Part shown: positions 1-4,682 of the stretch, piece after piece | Layout of the letters: every line of letters begins with the position of its first letter | How positions within the stretch are numbered: position 1 is the first letter of the stretch | DNA from: Xanthobacteraceae bacterium | GTDB taxonomy: Bacteria > Pseudomonadota > Alphaproteobacteria > Rhizobiales > Xanthobacteraceae | Assembly (NCBI GenBank): GCA_030044035.1 | Contig: JASHWN010000219.1 | Location: 1 to 5,344, forward strand | Direction: 5' to 3' | Length of the DNA stretch: 5,344 nucleotides | The notes under the pieces: model-generated | Seen by the model: only the letters and a program-made list of their open reading frames with translations | Told to the model about the DNA's origin: nothing | Database searches by the model: none | Translations under genes and position numbers: made by a program

Positions 1-259
1 CGATGCGCTTGGCTTCGTTGCGCGGGGCCACGACGCGGCAATGGTGACGATCCTTAAGCGCGCCGATCCCCTGCGTGTGATCGGCATGGTGATGCGTCAC
101 CAGAATGTCGGTGAGCCGCCAGCCGGTTTTTTGCAGCGCCGCCTCGATCGGGGCGGCCTCGGGCGCGTCCATGGCCGCGGTGGCGCCGCTCTGCGGATCG
201 TGAACGAGCACACCGAAATTGTCCTTCAGGCAGAGAAACAGATGGGTTTGTGCCGGCAT
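1..259 (-). CDS. gloB: Hydroxyacylglutathione hydrolase (glyoxalase II), N-terminal 86 codons, cut by the window edge
   Basis: Glyoxalase II hydrolyses S-D-lactoylglutathione to D-lactate and glutathione, the second step of cytosolic methylglyoxal detoxification. The visible protein starts MPAQTHLFLCLKDNFGVLVH, a typical GlyII opening in which DNFGVLV forms the first beta strands of the metallo-beta-lactamase fold. The metal-binding signature THHHADH is at residues 55-61, followed by T-Q-G, so the His/His/Asp/His ligands of the first motif are intact. The frame stays open to base 1; full-length homologues are about 255 residues, so roughly the last two thirds lie outside. The ATG is the complement of 257-259. 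A weak GGTGAG sits only 2 nt upstream, so initiation signals are poor, but the start matches the family. The gene is divergent from the methyltransferase gene. The alternative is another metallo-beta-lactamase hydrolase, which the N-terminal sequence makes unlikely. Confidence 0.92.
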   Translation of the reverse strand, partial: MPAQTHLFLCLKDNFGVLVHDPQSGATAAMDAPEAAPIEAALQKTGWRLTDILVTHHHADHTQGIGALKDRHHCRVVAPRNEAKRI

Positions 260-336
260 GTCTCACCATCGCAAGGTGCGGGTTGTGCGCCCGCGAGCCC
301 GTATTCGTAGCGCAATGGCGCAAAATAGGCGTTCCG

Positions 337-360
337 AACCGCGGCCCGCAAGGGCCGGTT
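337..360 (+). other. Inverted repeat with GCAA tetraloop
   Basis: AACC (337-340) pairs with GGTT (357-360), and GGCCC (343-347) pairs with GGGCC (352-356). The loop is GCAA, a GNRA tetraloop, and a two-base GC bulge lies on the left arm. No T-run follows on either strand and both flanking genes point away, so it is not an intrinsic terminator. It may be a regulatory-protein site or leader-RNA structure, or simply chance in GC-rich DNA. Confidence 0.45.
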
Positions 361-398
361 TGACGGCCTTAAGCCCGGAATAGCCGCCCGATCCGTGC

Positions 399-406
399 TA
401 TTTAAT
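399..406 (+). promoter_or_regulatory. Possible -10 element of a leaderless methyltransferase promoter
   Basis: TATTTAAT is the only AT-rich block in its surroundings and ends 4 nt before the ATG at 411. If TATTTA (399-404) were a -10 box, transcription would start at or very near the ATG, giving a leaderless message. That would fit the lack of any Shine-Dalgarno sequence in front of this gene. No good -35 hexamer is seen at the expected distance, so the assignment is weak. Confidence 0.25.
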
Positions 407-410
407 TCCC

Positions 411-1142
411 ATGGACGTTGTCGACCTGCGCAACTTCTATGCCCAGCGGCTCGGCGTCGTGGCCCGGCGCTTTATCGGCCGCGGTATCCGCGCGCGCTGG
501 AAGGACACACGCGGCCAGCGCGTGGTCGGCGTCGGCTACGCGACGCCGTATCTCGGCCTGTTCCGTGGCGAGGCCGAGCGCTGCCTGGCGTTGATGCCGG
601 CGCCGCAGGGCGTGGTGCGCTGGCCCTCGACGCGGCCGGCGCTGGCGGCTCTGGTCGAGGAGGACGATTGGCCGCTGACCGATTCGGCGGTCGATCGCGT
701 GCTGCTGGTGCATGCGCTGGAAATATCCTCGGATGCGCCCGAACTTCTCCGCGAGGTGTGGCGGGTTCTGGCGCCGGGCGGTCGGCTCCTTGCCGTGGTG
801 CCCAACCGGCGCGGCCTGTGGGCGCGCATGGACACGACGCCGTTCGGCTACGGCCGGCCGTACTCGCGCTCGCAGATCACGCAGCTCCTGCGCGAGACGT
901 TTTTCACGCCGACCGGCTGGGGCGAAGCGCTCTACGTGCCGCCGATCGCGCGCGGCTGGTTTTTGCGCTCTTCCGTCGCCTGGGAACGCACCGGCGCGAC
1001 GCTGTCGGCGCCGTTCGCCGGCGTTCACATCGTCGAAGCGACCAAGCAGGTCTATCGCGCGATTCCGGCGCGCCGCGAGCGGCGCCGGCTGATGCCGGCG
1101 CTGCAGCCGGCGCTGACTGCGCCCGGTGCGGCGATGCGCTGA
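411..1142 (+). CDS. Class I SAM-dependent methyltransferase-like protein (YafS-like), 243 aa
   Basis: This is a predicted cytosolic methyltransferase of the Methyltransf_11 type; the substrate is unknown. The clearest family signal is in the middle: DRVLLVHALEISSDAPELL (residues 95-113), then REVWRVLAPGGRLLAVVPNR (114-133), the usual motif II/III region, and WARMDTTPFGYGRPYS (137-152). The expected SAM-binding glycine loop near residues 37-47 reads VVGVGYATPYL, looser than the classical GxGxG. No obvious acidic residue ends the next strand, so cofactor binding may be unusual. The ATG is the first possible start, since an in-frame TAG lies at 381-383. No Shine-Dalgarno precedes it. A methyltransferase gene (yafS) also sits divergently beside gloB in E. 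coli, which supports the family and suggests an old neighbourhood. The stop is 7 bp from that of the convergent PEBP gene. Confidence 0.85.
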   Translation: MDVVDLRNFYAQRLGVVARRFIGRGIRARWKDTRGQRVVGVGYATPYLGLFRGEAERCLALMPAPQGVVRWPSTRPALAALVEEDDWPLTDSAVDRVLLVHALEISSDAPELLREVWRVLAPGGRLLAVVPNRRGLWARMDTTPFGYGRPYSRSQITQLLRETFFTPTGWGEALYVPPIARGWFLRSSVAWERTGATLSAPFAGVHIVEATKQVYRAIPARRERRRLMPALQPALTAPGAAMR

Positions 1143-1149
1143 GGCGGCA

Positions 1150-1731
1150 CTAAGGCTCGCGGCGATAGCGCACGACAAGACTCGCCGGGCCGAGGCTGTG
1201 CCCGGCAATCGCCCGCAACAGCTGGTCGCGGTCGAGTCCGGCAGGCAATGCGCCCGGCGCCAGATCGAGCGCGAGCACATCGATGATGTAATGATGCGGC
1301 GCGTCGGCCGGCGGCCCGCACGGCCCGGTGTAACCGGGCGTGCCGCGCGAGTTCTTGCCGGGCGTGACGTCAGCCGGCGGCGGCGCGCCGCCCTCGCCTT
1401 CCTGCAAGCCGGTGCGGCTCGCCGGAATGTTGTAGGCGACCCAATGCACCGAGCCGAGGCCGCGCCGTCCATCCGGATCGATCATCACGACCGCAAAGCT
1501 TTTGGTGGCGGCCGGCGGGTCCGACCACGCAAGCGGCGGCGCGATATTGCCGCCGCGGCTGTCTTGGCCGCACAGCGTGCCGCCGGCGTATTTGAGCGGC
1601 AATGTCGCGTTGTCGGCAAAGGCCGGCGATGACAGCCTGAACAGTTTTGCTGCCGGCTCGGCGGCGCTCGCCTGGGGCGCGGCAAGGCTAGCCGCAAGCG
1701 CGGCAGCAGCAAACATTTTGAACGTCGTCAT
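1150..1731 (-). CDS. Secreted YbhB/YbcL-type PEBP (Raf kinase inhibitor-like) protein, 193 aa
   Basis: This is a phosphatidylethanolamine-binding-protein family member, probably periplasmic; bacterial members have no firmly settled role. Residues 1-23 look like a Sec signal peptide: Lys5, a hydrophobic Ala/Leu core, and A-S-A before AEPAA as a likely cleavage site. PEBP motifs follow in order: LCGQDSRGGNIAPPLAW (53-69), the anion-pocket DPD (85-87), SVHWVAYNIP (94-103), GYTGPCGPP (133-141), HHYIIDVLALD (146-156) and a C-terminal GHSLGPASLVVRYRR. The usual bacterial pocket sequence GPCPP..HRY is altered here to GPCGPP..HHY. Cys54 and Cys138, the only two cysteines, could form a disulfide after export; this is inference. 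It is the last gene of the four-gene minus-strand operon, 23 bp after the GST stop, with a weak GAGCGG upstream of its ATG. Length fits the family with a signal peptide. Confidence 0.9.
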   Translation of the reverse strand: MTTFKMFAAAALAASLAAPQASAAEPAAKLFRLSSPAFADNATLPLKYAGGTLCGQDSRGGNIAPPLAWSDPPAATKSFAVVMIDPDGRRGLGSVHWVAYNIPASRTGLQEGEGGAPPPADVTPGKNSRGTPGYTGPCGPPADAPHHYIIDVLALDLAPGALPAGLDRDQLLRAIAGHSLGPASLVVRYRREP

Positions 1732-1754
1732 AGCAAACCGCTCGTTGCCTCAGG

Positions 1755-2375
1755 TCAGGCCGGGAACGGCCCCCAGGCGCGCTGCACCGCCGGCCGTGCC
1801 GCGATCGCATCGTGCCAGCGCCGCACATTGGGATAATTGTCGAGCCCGATGTCATTGACGCCGTGCAGATGGACGTCCGAATACATGGTCATGTCGGCGA
1901 TCGAATAATCGCCGGCGACGTAGTCGCTGCCGGCAAGCTGGCGGTCGAGGATGCCGAGCATGTCGCGCAGGTTCGCGTCGTAATGCGCCTGCGCGATCGG
2001 CGCCTTGACGGGGGAGCGGATCGTCCAATGGCCAAACTGCTGCGACAGCGTGGTGAACGTCGCCGAGCCGTAGAACAGCCATTGATCGACCTTGACGCGC
2101 GCCACCGGATCGGACGGATAGAACCGGCCTGACTTCTCGGCCAGGTATTTGAGGATCGCGCCGGATTCGCACAGCGTCACCCGGGCGCCGCCCGGCCCGT
2201 CATGATCGACGATCGCCGGAATCTTGTGGCCGGGGCTGATTTTCATGAACTCCGGCGCCATCTGGGCTTTTTCCCGCAGGTTGACCGGAACGATGCGATG
2301 CTCGAGCCCAGTCTCCTCAAGCATCACGCGCGGCTTGTAACCATTGTCCGTAGTCCACGTGTAGCAATCGATCAT
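1755..2375 (-). CDS. Glutathione S-transferase, Nu-class (YfcG/YghU-like), 206 aa
   Basis: This is a cytosolic GST-fold enzyme. Its closest resemblance is to the Nu-class proteins YfcG and YghU, which show disulfide-bond reductase activity with glutathione. The N-terminal thioredoxin-like domain spans about residues 1-82. It begins MIDCYTWTTDNGYKPRVMLE, so Thr9 and Asn11, the glutathione-contact positions of YfcG, are kept and no catalytic Tyr or Ser is needed. KIPAI (51-55) supplies the cis-Pro53, and ESGAI (70-74) holds the gamma-glutamyl-binding Glu-Ser. The helical domain (about 90-206) has QWLFYG near 98-103 and the N-capping box SIAD at 158-161, preceded by YVAGDY. The start is well supported: GGGAGGA (complement of 2381-2387) lies 5 nt before the ATG. 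It sits 28 bp after pyrD and 23 bp before the PEBP gene, so co-transcription is likely. Its link to pyrimidine synthesis is not obvious. Confidence 0.93.
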   Translation of the reverse strand: MIDCYTWTTDNGYKPRVMLEETGLEHRIVPVNLREKAQMAPEFMKISPGHKIPAIVDHDGPGGARVTLCESGAILKYLAEKSGRFYPSDPVARVKVDQWLFYGSATFTTLSQQFGHWTIRSPVKAPIAQAHYDANLRDMLGILDRQLAGSDYVAGDYSIADMTMYSDVHLHGVNDIGLDNYPNVRRWHDAIAARPAVQRAWGPFPA

Positions 2376-2380
2376 CGCGA

Positions 2381-2387
2381 TCCTCCC
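2381..2387 (-). promoter_or_regulatory. Strong Shine-Dalgarno site of the GST gene
   Basis: GGGAGGA on the minus strand, 5 nt before the GST ATG, is the best Shine-Dalgarno match among the genes here. It fixes the GST start. It lies in the 28-bp gap after the pyrD stop, so GST can be translated independently of pyrD within the same message. Confidence 0.85.
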
Positions 2388-2403
2388 GTAAAAGATTTTG
2401 AGT

Positions 2404-3498
2404 TTAGTTCGGCCAGGGCTCCGCTGTCATGGCGGCAGCGTCGGCGCCGATGAATTCCTTCAGCCCATCCTGCCGCTCGGTTTCGAGCGCGGCAATAAGC
2501 GCAGCCTTGATTTCGCCGATCAATGCCAGACCGCGAAATACCAGTCCGGAATAGACCTGAATGAGGCTCGCGCCGGCGCGAATCTTGGTGAGCGCGCTTT
2601 CTCCGGAATCGATGCCGCCGACGCCGATGAGCGGAAAGGCTTCTTCGACCCGCACGTAGGTTTCGGCCAGCATGCGGTTGGCGAGCGGCAGCAGCGGCCG
2701 TCCCGACAGGCCGCCGGCTTCGCCGGCGATTGCCGTCTCGCGCAAGCTTGCCGGCCGCGCCAAAGTGGTGTTGCCGACGATCATGCCGTCGACGCGACGC
2801 GCCCGGGCGATGCCGACCACGTCATCGAGATCGGCGAGCGACAGGTCCGGTGCGATTTTCAGCAAGACCGGCGTCGGGCCGGCATTGCGCGTCACCCGCT
2901 CGCGCGCCTCGACCACGCGCGCCAGCAGATCGTCGAGCACGGCGGCCTGCTGCAGATTGCGCAGGCCGGGCGTGTTGGGCGAGGAGATATTGATGGTGAC
3001 GTAGCTCGCCACCGGGGCAAAGCGCTCGATCAGCCGGACGTAATCGGCGACGCGATCGGACGCGTCCTTGTTGGCGCCGATGTTGACGCCGACCAGGCCG
3101 CCGGCACCGGCGCGCGCGGCAAGCCGCGCCAGAACCGCAGCGGCGCCCTGCGAATTGAAGCCGAGCCGGTTGATGACGCCGCCATCGGCGTCGAGCCGGA
3201 ACAGCCGCGGCCGCGGATTGCCGGCCTGGGGCAGCGGCGTCACGGTGCCGACTTCGACGAAACCGAAGCCGAGCCGCAGCAGCGCATCGGGCACCTCGGC
3301 GTTCTTGTCGAATCCGGCAGCAATGCCGACGGGATTTTTGAAATTGAGACCGAAGACGCGACTGGCCAGCCGCCGATCGTCCGACGCGGCCGGCGGCAGC
3401 GGCGCGAATTTCAGCATCCGGATGGCAAGCCCATGGGCGTCTTCCGGATCGAGCGCATGCAAGAACGGCCGGCTGAGACGATCGAACAGGCCAATCAC
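2404..3498 (-). CDS. pyrD: Dihydroorotate dehydrogenase (quinone), class 2, 364 aa, GTG start
   Basis: Class 2 DHODH is a peripheral inner-membrane flavoenzyme. It oxidises dihydroorotate to orotate with quinone as acceptor, the fourth step of de novo UMP synthesis. The N-terminal extension (1-45, with PFLHALDPEDAHGLAIRML) is the membrane/quinone-tunnel helix pair that marks class 2. FMN-barrel motifs follow: NPVGIAAGFDKNAE (55-68), VEVGTVTPLPQAGNPRPRLF (81-100), INRLGFNS (109-116), VNIGANK (138-144), NISSPNTPGLR (170-180) with Ser173 as the expected catalytic base, KIAPDL (214-219), NTT (243-245), GGLSG (262-266), IGVGGIDSG (291-299) and the phosphate-binding end QVYSGLVFRG (314-323). Length is normal and all motifs are present. 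The start is GTG (complement of 3496-3498), overlapping the upstream TGA as GTGA. A GGAG lies 8 nt upstream inside the DUF952 gene. This layout points to translational coupling. Confidence 0.98.
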   Translation of the reverse strand: MIGLFDRLSRPFLHALDPEDAHGLAIRMLKFAPLPPAASDDRRLASRVFGLNFKNPVGIAAGFDKNAEVPDALLRLGFGFVEVGTVTPLPQAGNPRPRLFRLDADGGVINRLGFNSQGAAAVLARLAARAGAGGLVGVNIGANKDASDRVADYVRLIERFAPVASYVTINISSPNTPGLRNLQQAAVLDDLLARVVEARERVTRNAGPTPVLLKIAPDLSLADLDDVVGIARARRVDGMIVGNTTLARPASLRETAIAGEAGGLSGRPLLPLANRMLAETYVRVEEAFPLIGVGGIDSGESALTKIRAGASLIQVYSGLVFRGLALIGEIKAALIAALETERQDGLKEFIGADAAAMTAEPWPN

Positions 3499-3857
3499 GA
3501 TTGTGGCTCCGCCTCGAGTTCCGGCAGCTGGCGCCGGCCGCCGATCTCATCCGGCAGCGGCCGCACCCAGCGCACCGCGTCGAGCCGCAAGGGCCCGTAA
3601 AGATGCGGGAACAGCGCACCGCCGCGCGAGCGCTCCCATTTCAGTTGCGCACCCAGCTGGCCGGCGTCGACCGCGATCAGAAGCAAGTCCGATTGCCTGG
3701 CGAAGTGTTTGGCCGCCGTATCGCCGAGCTGGTCGGCCGCGGAGAAATGAATGAAGCCGTCGCGTGCGTCGTGGGCCGATCCGCGAAATTCTCCGACCGC
3801 CTCGGCCGCCCGCCACAAGCGCTGCTCGCAGATTTTGTAGACCGTGGTCACCCGCAC
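3495..3857 (-). CDS. DUF952 family protein, 120 aa, GTG start
   Basis: This is a small cytosolic protein of the DUF952 family, biochemical role unknown. I recall the family being placed in the ADP-ribosyltransferase-like fold group; treat that as unverified. Family motifs are all visible: VYKI (6-9), GSAHDARDGFIHFSAADQL (26-44), TAAKHF (47-52), DLLLIAVDAGQL (57-68) and LKWERSRGGALFPHLYGPL (72-90). The tail from about 105 is polar and probably disordered. No signal peptide or membrane segment is present. Two in-frame GTG codons compete: 3857 (two codons longer) and 3851. The AAGG at 3861-3864 is 3 nt from the first and 9 nt from the second, so the shorter form is at least as likely. The stop overlaps the pyrD start by 4 bp, making this the first gene of the pyrD operon. 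A nested inverted repeat ends right next to its ribosome-binding site. Confidence 0.9.
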   Translation of the reverse strand: MRVTTVYKICEQRLWRAAEAVGEFRGSAHDARDGFIHFSAADQLGDTAAKHFARQSDLLLIAVDAGQLGAQLKWERSRGGALFPHLYGPLRLDAVRWVRPLPDEIGGRRQLPELEAEPQS

Positions 3858-3864
3858 GCGCCTT

Positions 3865-3916
3865 GATTCGGCCGAGCCTATATCGGCGGCTCAAGCCGGC
3901 TTCAAGGCTCCGAATC
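3865..3916 (-). promoter_or_regulatory. Nested inverted repeat in the DUF952-pyrD leader
   Basis: The outer arms are 3865-3878 (GATTCG, bulge GCC, GAGCC) and 3906-3916 (GGCTC then CGAATC); they form 11 base pairs with a 3-nt bulge on one side. Inside lies a second hairpin, CGGC (3887-3890), loop TCAA, GCCG (3895-3898). In the minus-strand transcript the outer stem ends directly next to the AAGG ribosome-binding site (3861-3864) of DUF952. No U-run follows, so it is not an intrinsic terminator. It could control translation or message stability of the pyrD operon, or be an operator in DNA. The function is inference. Confidence 0.5.
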
Positions 3917-3946
3917 CGAGCAGCGCGCTATTGCGTATGCCGGGGC

Positions 3947-3976
3947 TTGCGGATGGAGGTAATAAATTCCTATCAT
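3947..3976 (+). promoter_or_regulatory. Putative sigma-70 promoter of the S24 repressor gene
   Basis: TTGCGG (3947-3952) and TATCAT (3971-3976) are 18 bp apart. The -10 matches TATAAT at five of six positions and the -35 keeps the TTG of TTGACA. Transcription would start near 3983, giving a leader of about 47 nt before the ATG at 4030. That start point would exclude the upstream TTG at 3979 as the translation start. Confidence 0.5.
3957..3971. promoter_or_regulatory. Quasi-palindrome in the promoter spacer, possible repressor operator
   Basis: AGGTAATAAATTCCT has dyad symmetry at five of seven position pairs (AGG-N-A-N-T, centre, A-N-T-N-CCT). It fills the spacer between the proposed -35 and -10 of the repressor gene, where a bound dimer would block RNA polymerase. 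Autoregulation is common among XRE/S24 repressors, but binding here is inferred only from position and symmetry. Confidence 0.35.
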
Positions 3977-4014
3977 AGTTGCGAAGGGCATGCGGCTGCC
4001 GCCGGGCCGCTCAC

Positions 4015-4018
4015 GGAG
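4015..4018 (+). promoter_or_regulatory. Shine-Dalgarno GGAG that decides the S24 repressor start
   Basis: GGAG lies 11 nt before the ATG at 4030, slightly long but usable. No comparable site precedes the in-frame TTG at 3979, so the ATG at 4030 is preferred. The protein from 4030 also begins directly with helix-turn-helix-like sequence, whereas the 17 extra residues of the longer form (Arg/Cys-rich) look like untranslated leader. Confidence 0.6.
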
Positions 4019-4029
4019 ACAACTTTCGG

Positions 4030-4659
4030 ATGCTCACTCACGCCCAAGTCTGGTCGGCCGTCGATCGATTGGCCGCTCGCGCCGGCCTCTCCGCCTCAGG
4101 ACTGGCGAAGCGCGCCGGTCTCGACCCGACCACGTTCAACAAATCCAAGCGCATCACGCCGCAGGGCCGCGCCCGCTGGCCGTCGACCGAATCGATCGCC
4201 AAGGCGCTGGCCGCGACCGGCACGCCGATCGATGTTTTTGTCGGGCTGATCGAGCAGACCGGCGTCGCCGCGCCGCGCGCGGTGCCGCTGATCGGCTTCG
4301 CCCAGGCCGGCGCCGGCGGCTTCTTCGACGACGGCGGCTTTCCGGCTGGCGAAGGCTGGGACGAGTTTGCATTCCCGGCGCTCAACGACGAGCATGCTTA
4401 TGCGCTCGAAATCTCCGGCCATTCGATGGAGCCGGCATACCGCGACGGCGACGTCATCGTGGTGTCGCCGTCGGCGCCGATCCGCCGCGGCGACCGGGTC
4501 GTGGTCCGCACCCGGTCGGGCGAGGTCATGGCCAAGGAACTCAAGCGCCGTATCGGCAAGCTGGTGGAGCTGAAATCGCTCAATGCCCAGCACGCCGACC
4601 GCACGGTGCCGGCCGCCGACGTGCTGTGGATCGCGCGCATCGTGTGGGCGAGCCAGTAG
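4030..4659 (+). CDS. XRE-type DNA-binding, S24 (LexA/CI-like) peptidase-domain repressor, 209 aa
   Basis: This is a cytosolic transcription factor with the architecture of LexA, UmuD and phage CI repressors: N-terminal DNA binding and a C-terminal self-cleaving domain. The N-terminal helical region (about 5-75) contains a helix-turn-helix pattern, GLSASGLAKRAGLDPTTFNK (19-38), followed by WPSTESIAKALAATGTP. The linker and start of the S24 domain read VPLIGFAQAGAGGFFDDGG (85-103), with two Ala-Gly pairs (93-94, 95-96) as cleavage candidates. The catalytic Ser132 lies in ISGHSMEPAYRDGDVIVV (128-145) and the Lys169 in VMAKEL (166-171), so the dyad is complete. RecA-stimulated cleavage is a property of part of this family and is not proven here. 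No integrase, Cro or excisionase gene is nearby, so this is probably a chromosomal regulator, not a prophage repressor. Its targets are unknown; itself and the divergent DUF952-pyrD operon are the nearest candidates. Confidence 0.92.
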   Translation: MLTHAQVWSAVDRLAARAGLSASGLAKRAGLDPTTFNKSKRITPQGRARWPSTESIAKALAATGTPIDVFVGLIEQTGVAAPRAVPLIGFAQAGAGGFFDDGGFPAGEGWDEFAFPALNDEHAYALEISGHSMEPAYRDGDVIVVSPSAPIRRGDRVVVRTRSGEVMAKELKRRIGKLVELKSLNAQHADRTVPAADVLWIARIVWASQ

Positions 4660-4662
4660 CAA

Positions 4663-4682
4663 GGCGAAGAATCGTTCACGCC
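4663..4682. other. Small imperfect hairpin between convergent S24 and lysK genes
   Basis: GGCG (4663-4666) pairs with CGCC (4679-4682) and GAA (4669-4671) with TTC (4675-4677), around a TCG loop and an AA/A internal mismatch. It covers the lysK stop codon and the 16-bp gap between the two stops. No T-run follows on either strand, so it is at best a weak bidirectional end signal. Confidence 0.3.

Larger units (their letters stand above)
260..410. promoter_or_regulatory. Divergent intergenic region between gloB and the methyltransferase gene
   Basis: These 151 bp must hold the start signals of both divergent genes. The half nearest gloB (260-330) shows no convincing sigma-70 promoter on the minus strand. 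The half nearest the methyltransferase contains a GCAA-loop hairpin (337-360), a 14-bp near-palindrome centred on CTTAAG (364-377, 12 of 14 positions symmetric), and an AT-rich TATTTAAT (399-406) just before the ATG. The near-palindrome could be an operator; nothing in the sequence identifies the protein that might bind it. Confidence 0.5.
3858..4029. promoter_or_regulatory. Divergent control region between DUF952-pyrD and the S24 repressor gene
   Basis: These 172 bp separate two divergent transcription units. On the DUF952 side lies the nested inverted repeat (3865-3916). The AT-rich centre (about 3957-3980) carries a good plus-strand promoter and a quasi-palindrome. The repressor-proximal part (3985-4020) is GC-rich leader ending in its Shine-Dalgarno. 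No equally good minus-strand promoter was found, although TATGAT is readable on the minus strand near 3974. The arrangement would let the S24 repressor act on its own promoter and possibly on the pyrD operon. Confidence 0.5.

Noticed and set aside
402..1472. A 356-codon minus-strand frame antisense to the methyltransferase and running into the PEBP gene
   Set aside because: It overlaps two recognisable genes in the wrong frame, is Arg/Ala-rich, and shows no family motifs.
2398..3600. A 400-codon open frame on the plus strand, antisense to pyrD
   Set aside because: It mirrors the well-supported pyrD and DUF952 genes. Its Arg/Gln/Ala/Asp-rich composition is that of a GC-rich shadow frame, with no domain signal; it also has no ribosome-binding site.
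3865..3916. Nested inverted repeat as a tRNA or intrinsic terminator
   Set aside because: It lacks tRNA landmarks (T-loop GTTCGA-type sequence, acceptor CCA, anticodon arm spacing), and no T-run follows the stem on either strand.
3955..3959. A perfect GGAGG in the divergent region
   Set aside because: No start codon of a plausible gene follows at suitable distance. It lies inside the proposed promoter spacer, upstream of the likely transcription start.
3979..4029. A 17-residue N-terminal extension of the S24 repressor from a TTG start
   Set aside because: The TTG lies at or before the predicted transcription start, has no Shine-Dalgarno, and adds Arg/Cys-rich residues unlike the family; the ATG at 4030 has GGAG upstream.
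4030..4659. S24 repressor as a sign of a prophage or mobile island
   Set aside because: The flanks are housekeeping genes (pyrD operon, lysK), base composition does not shift, and no integrase, att repeat or phage structural gene is visible.
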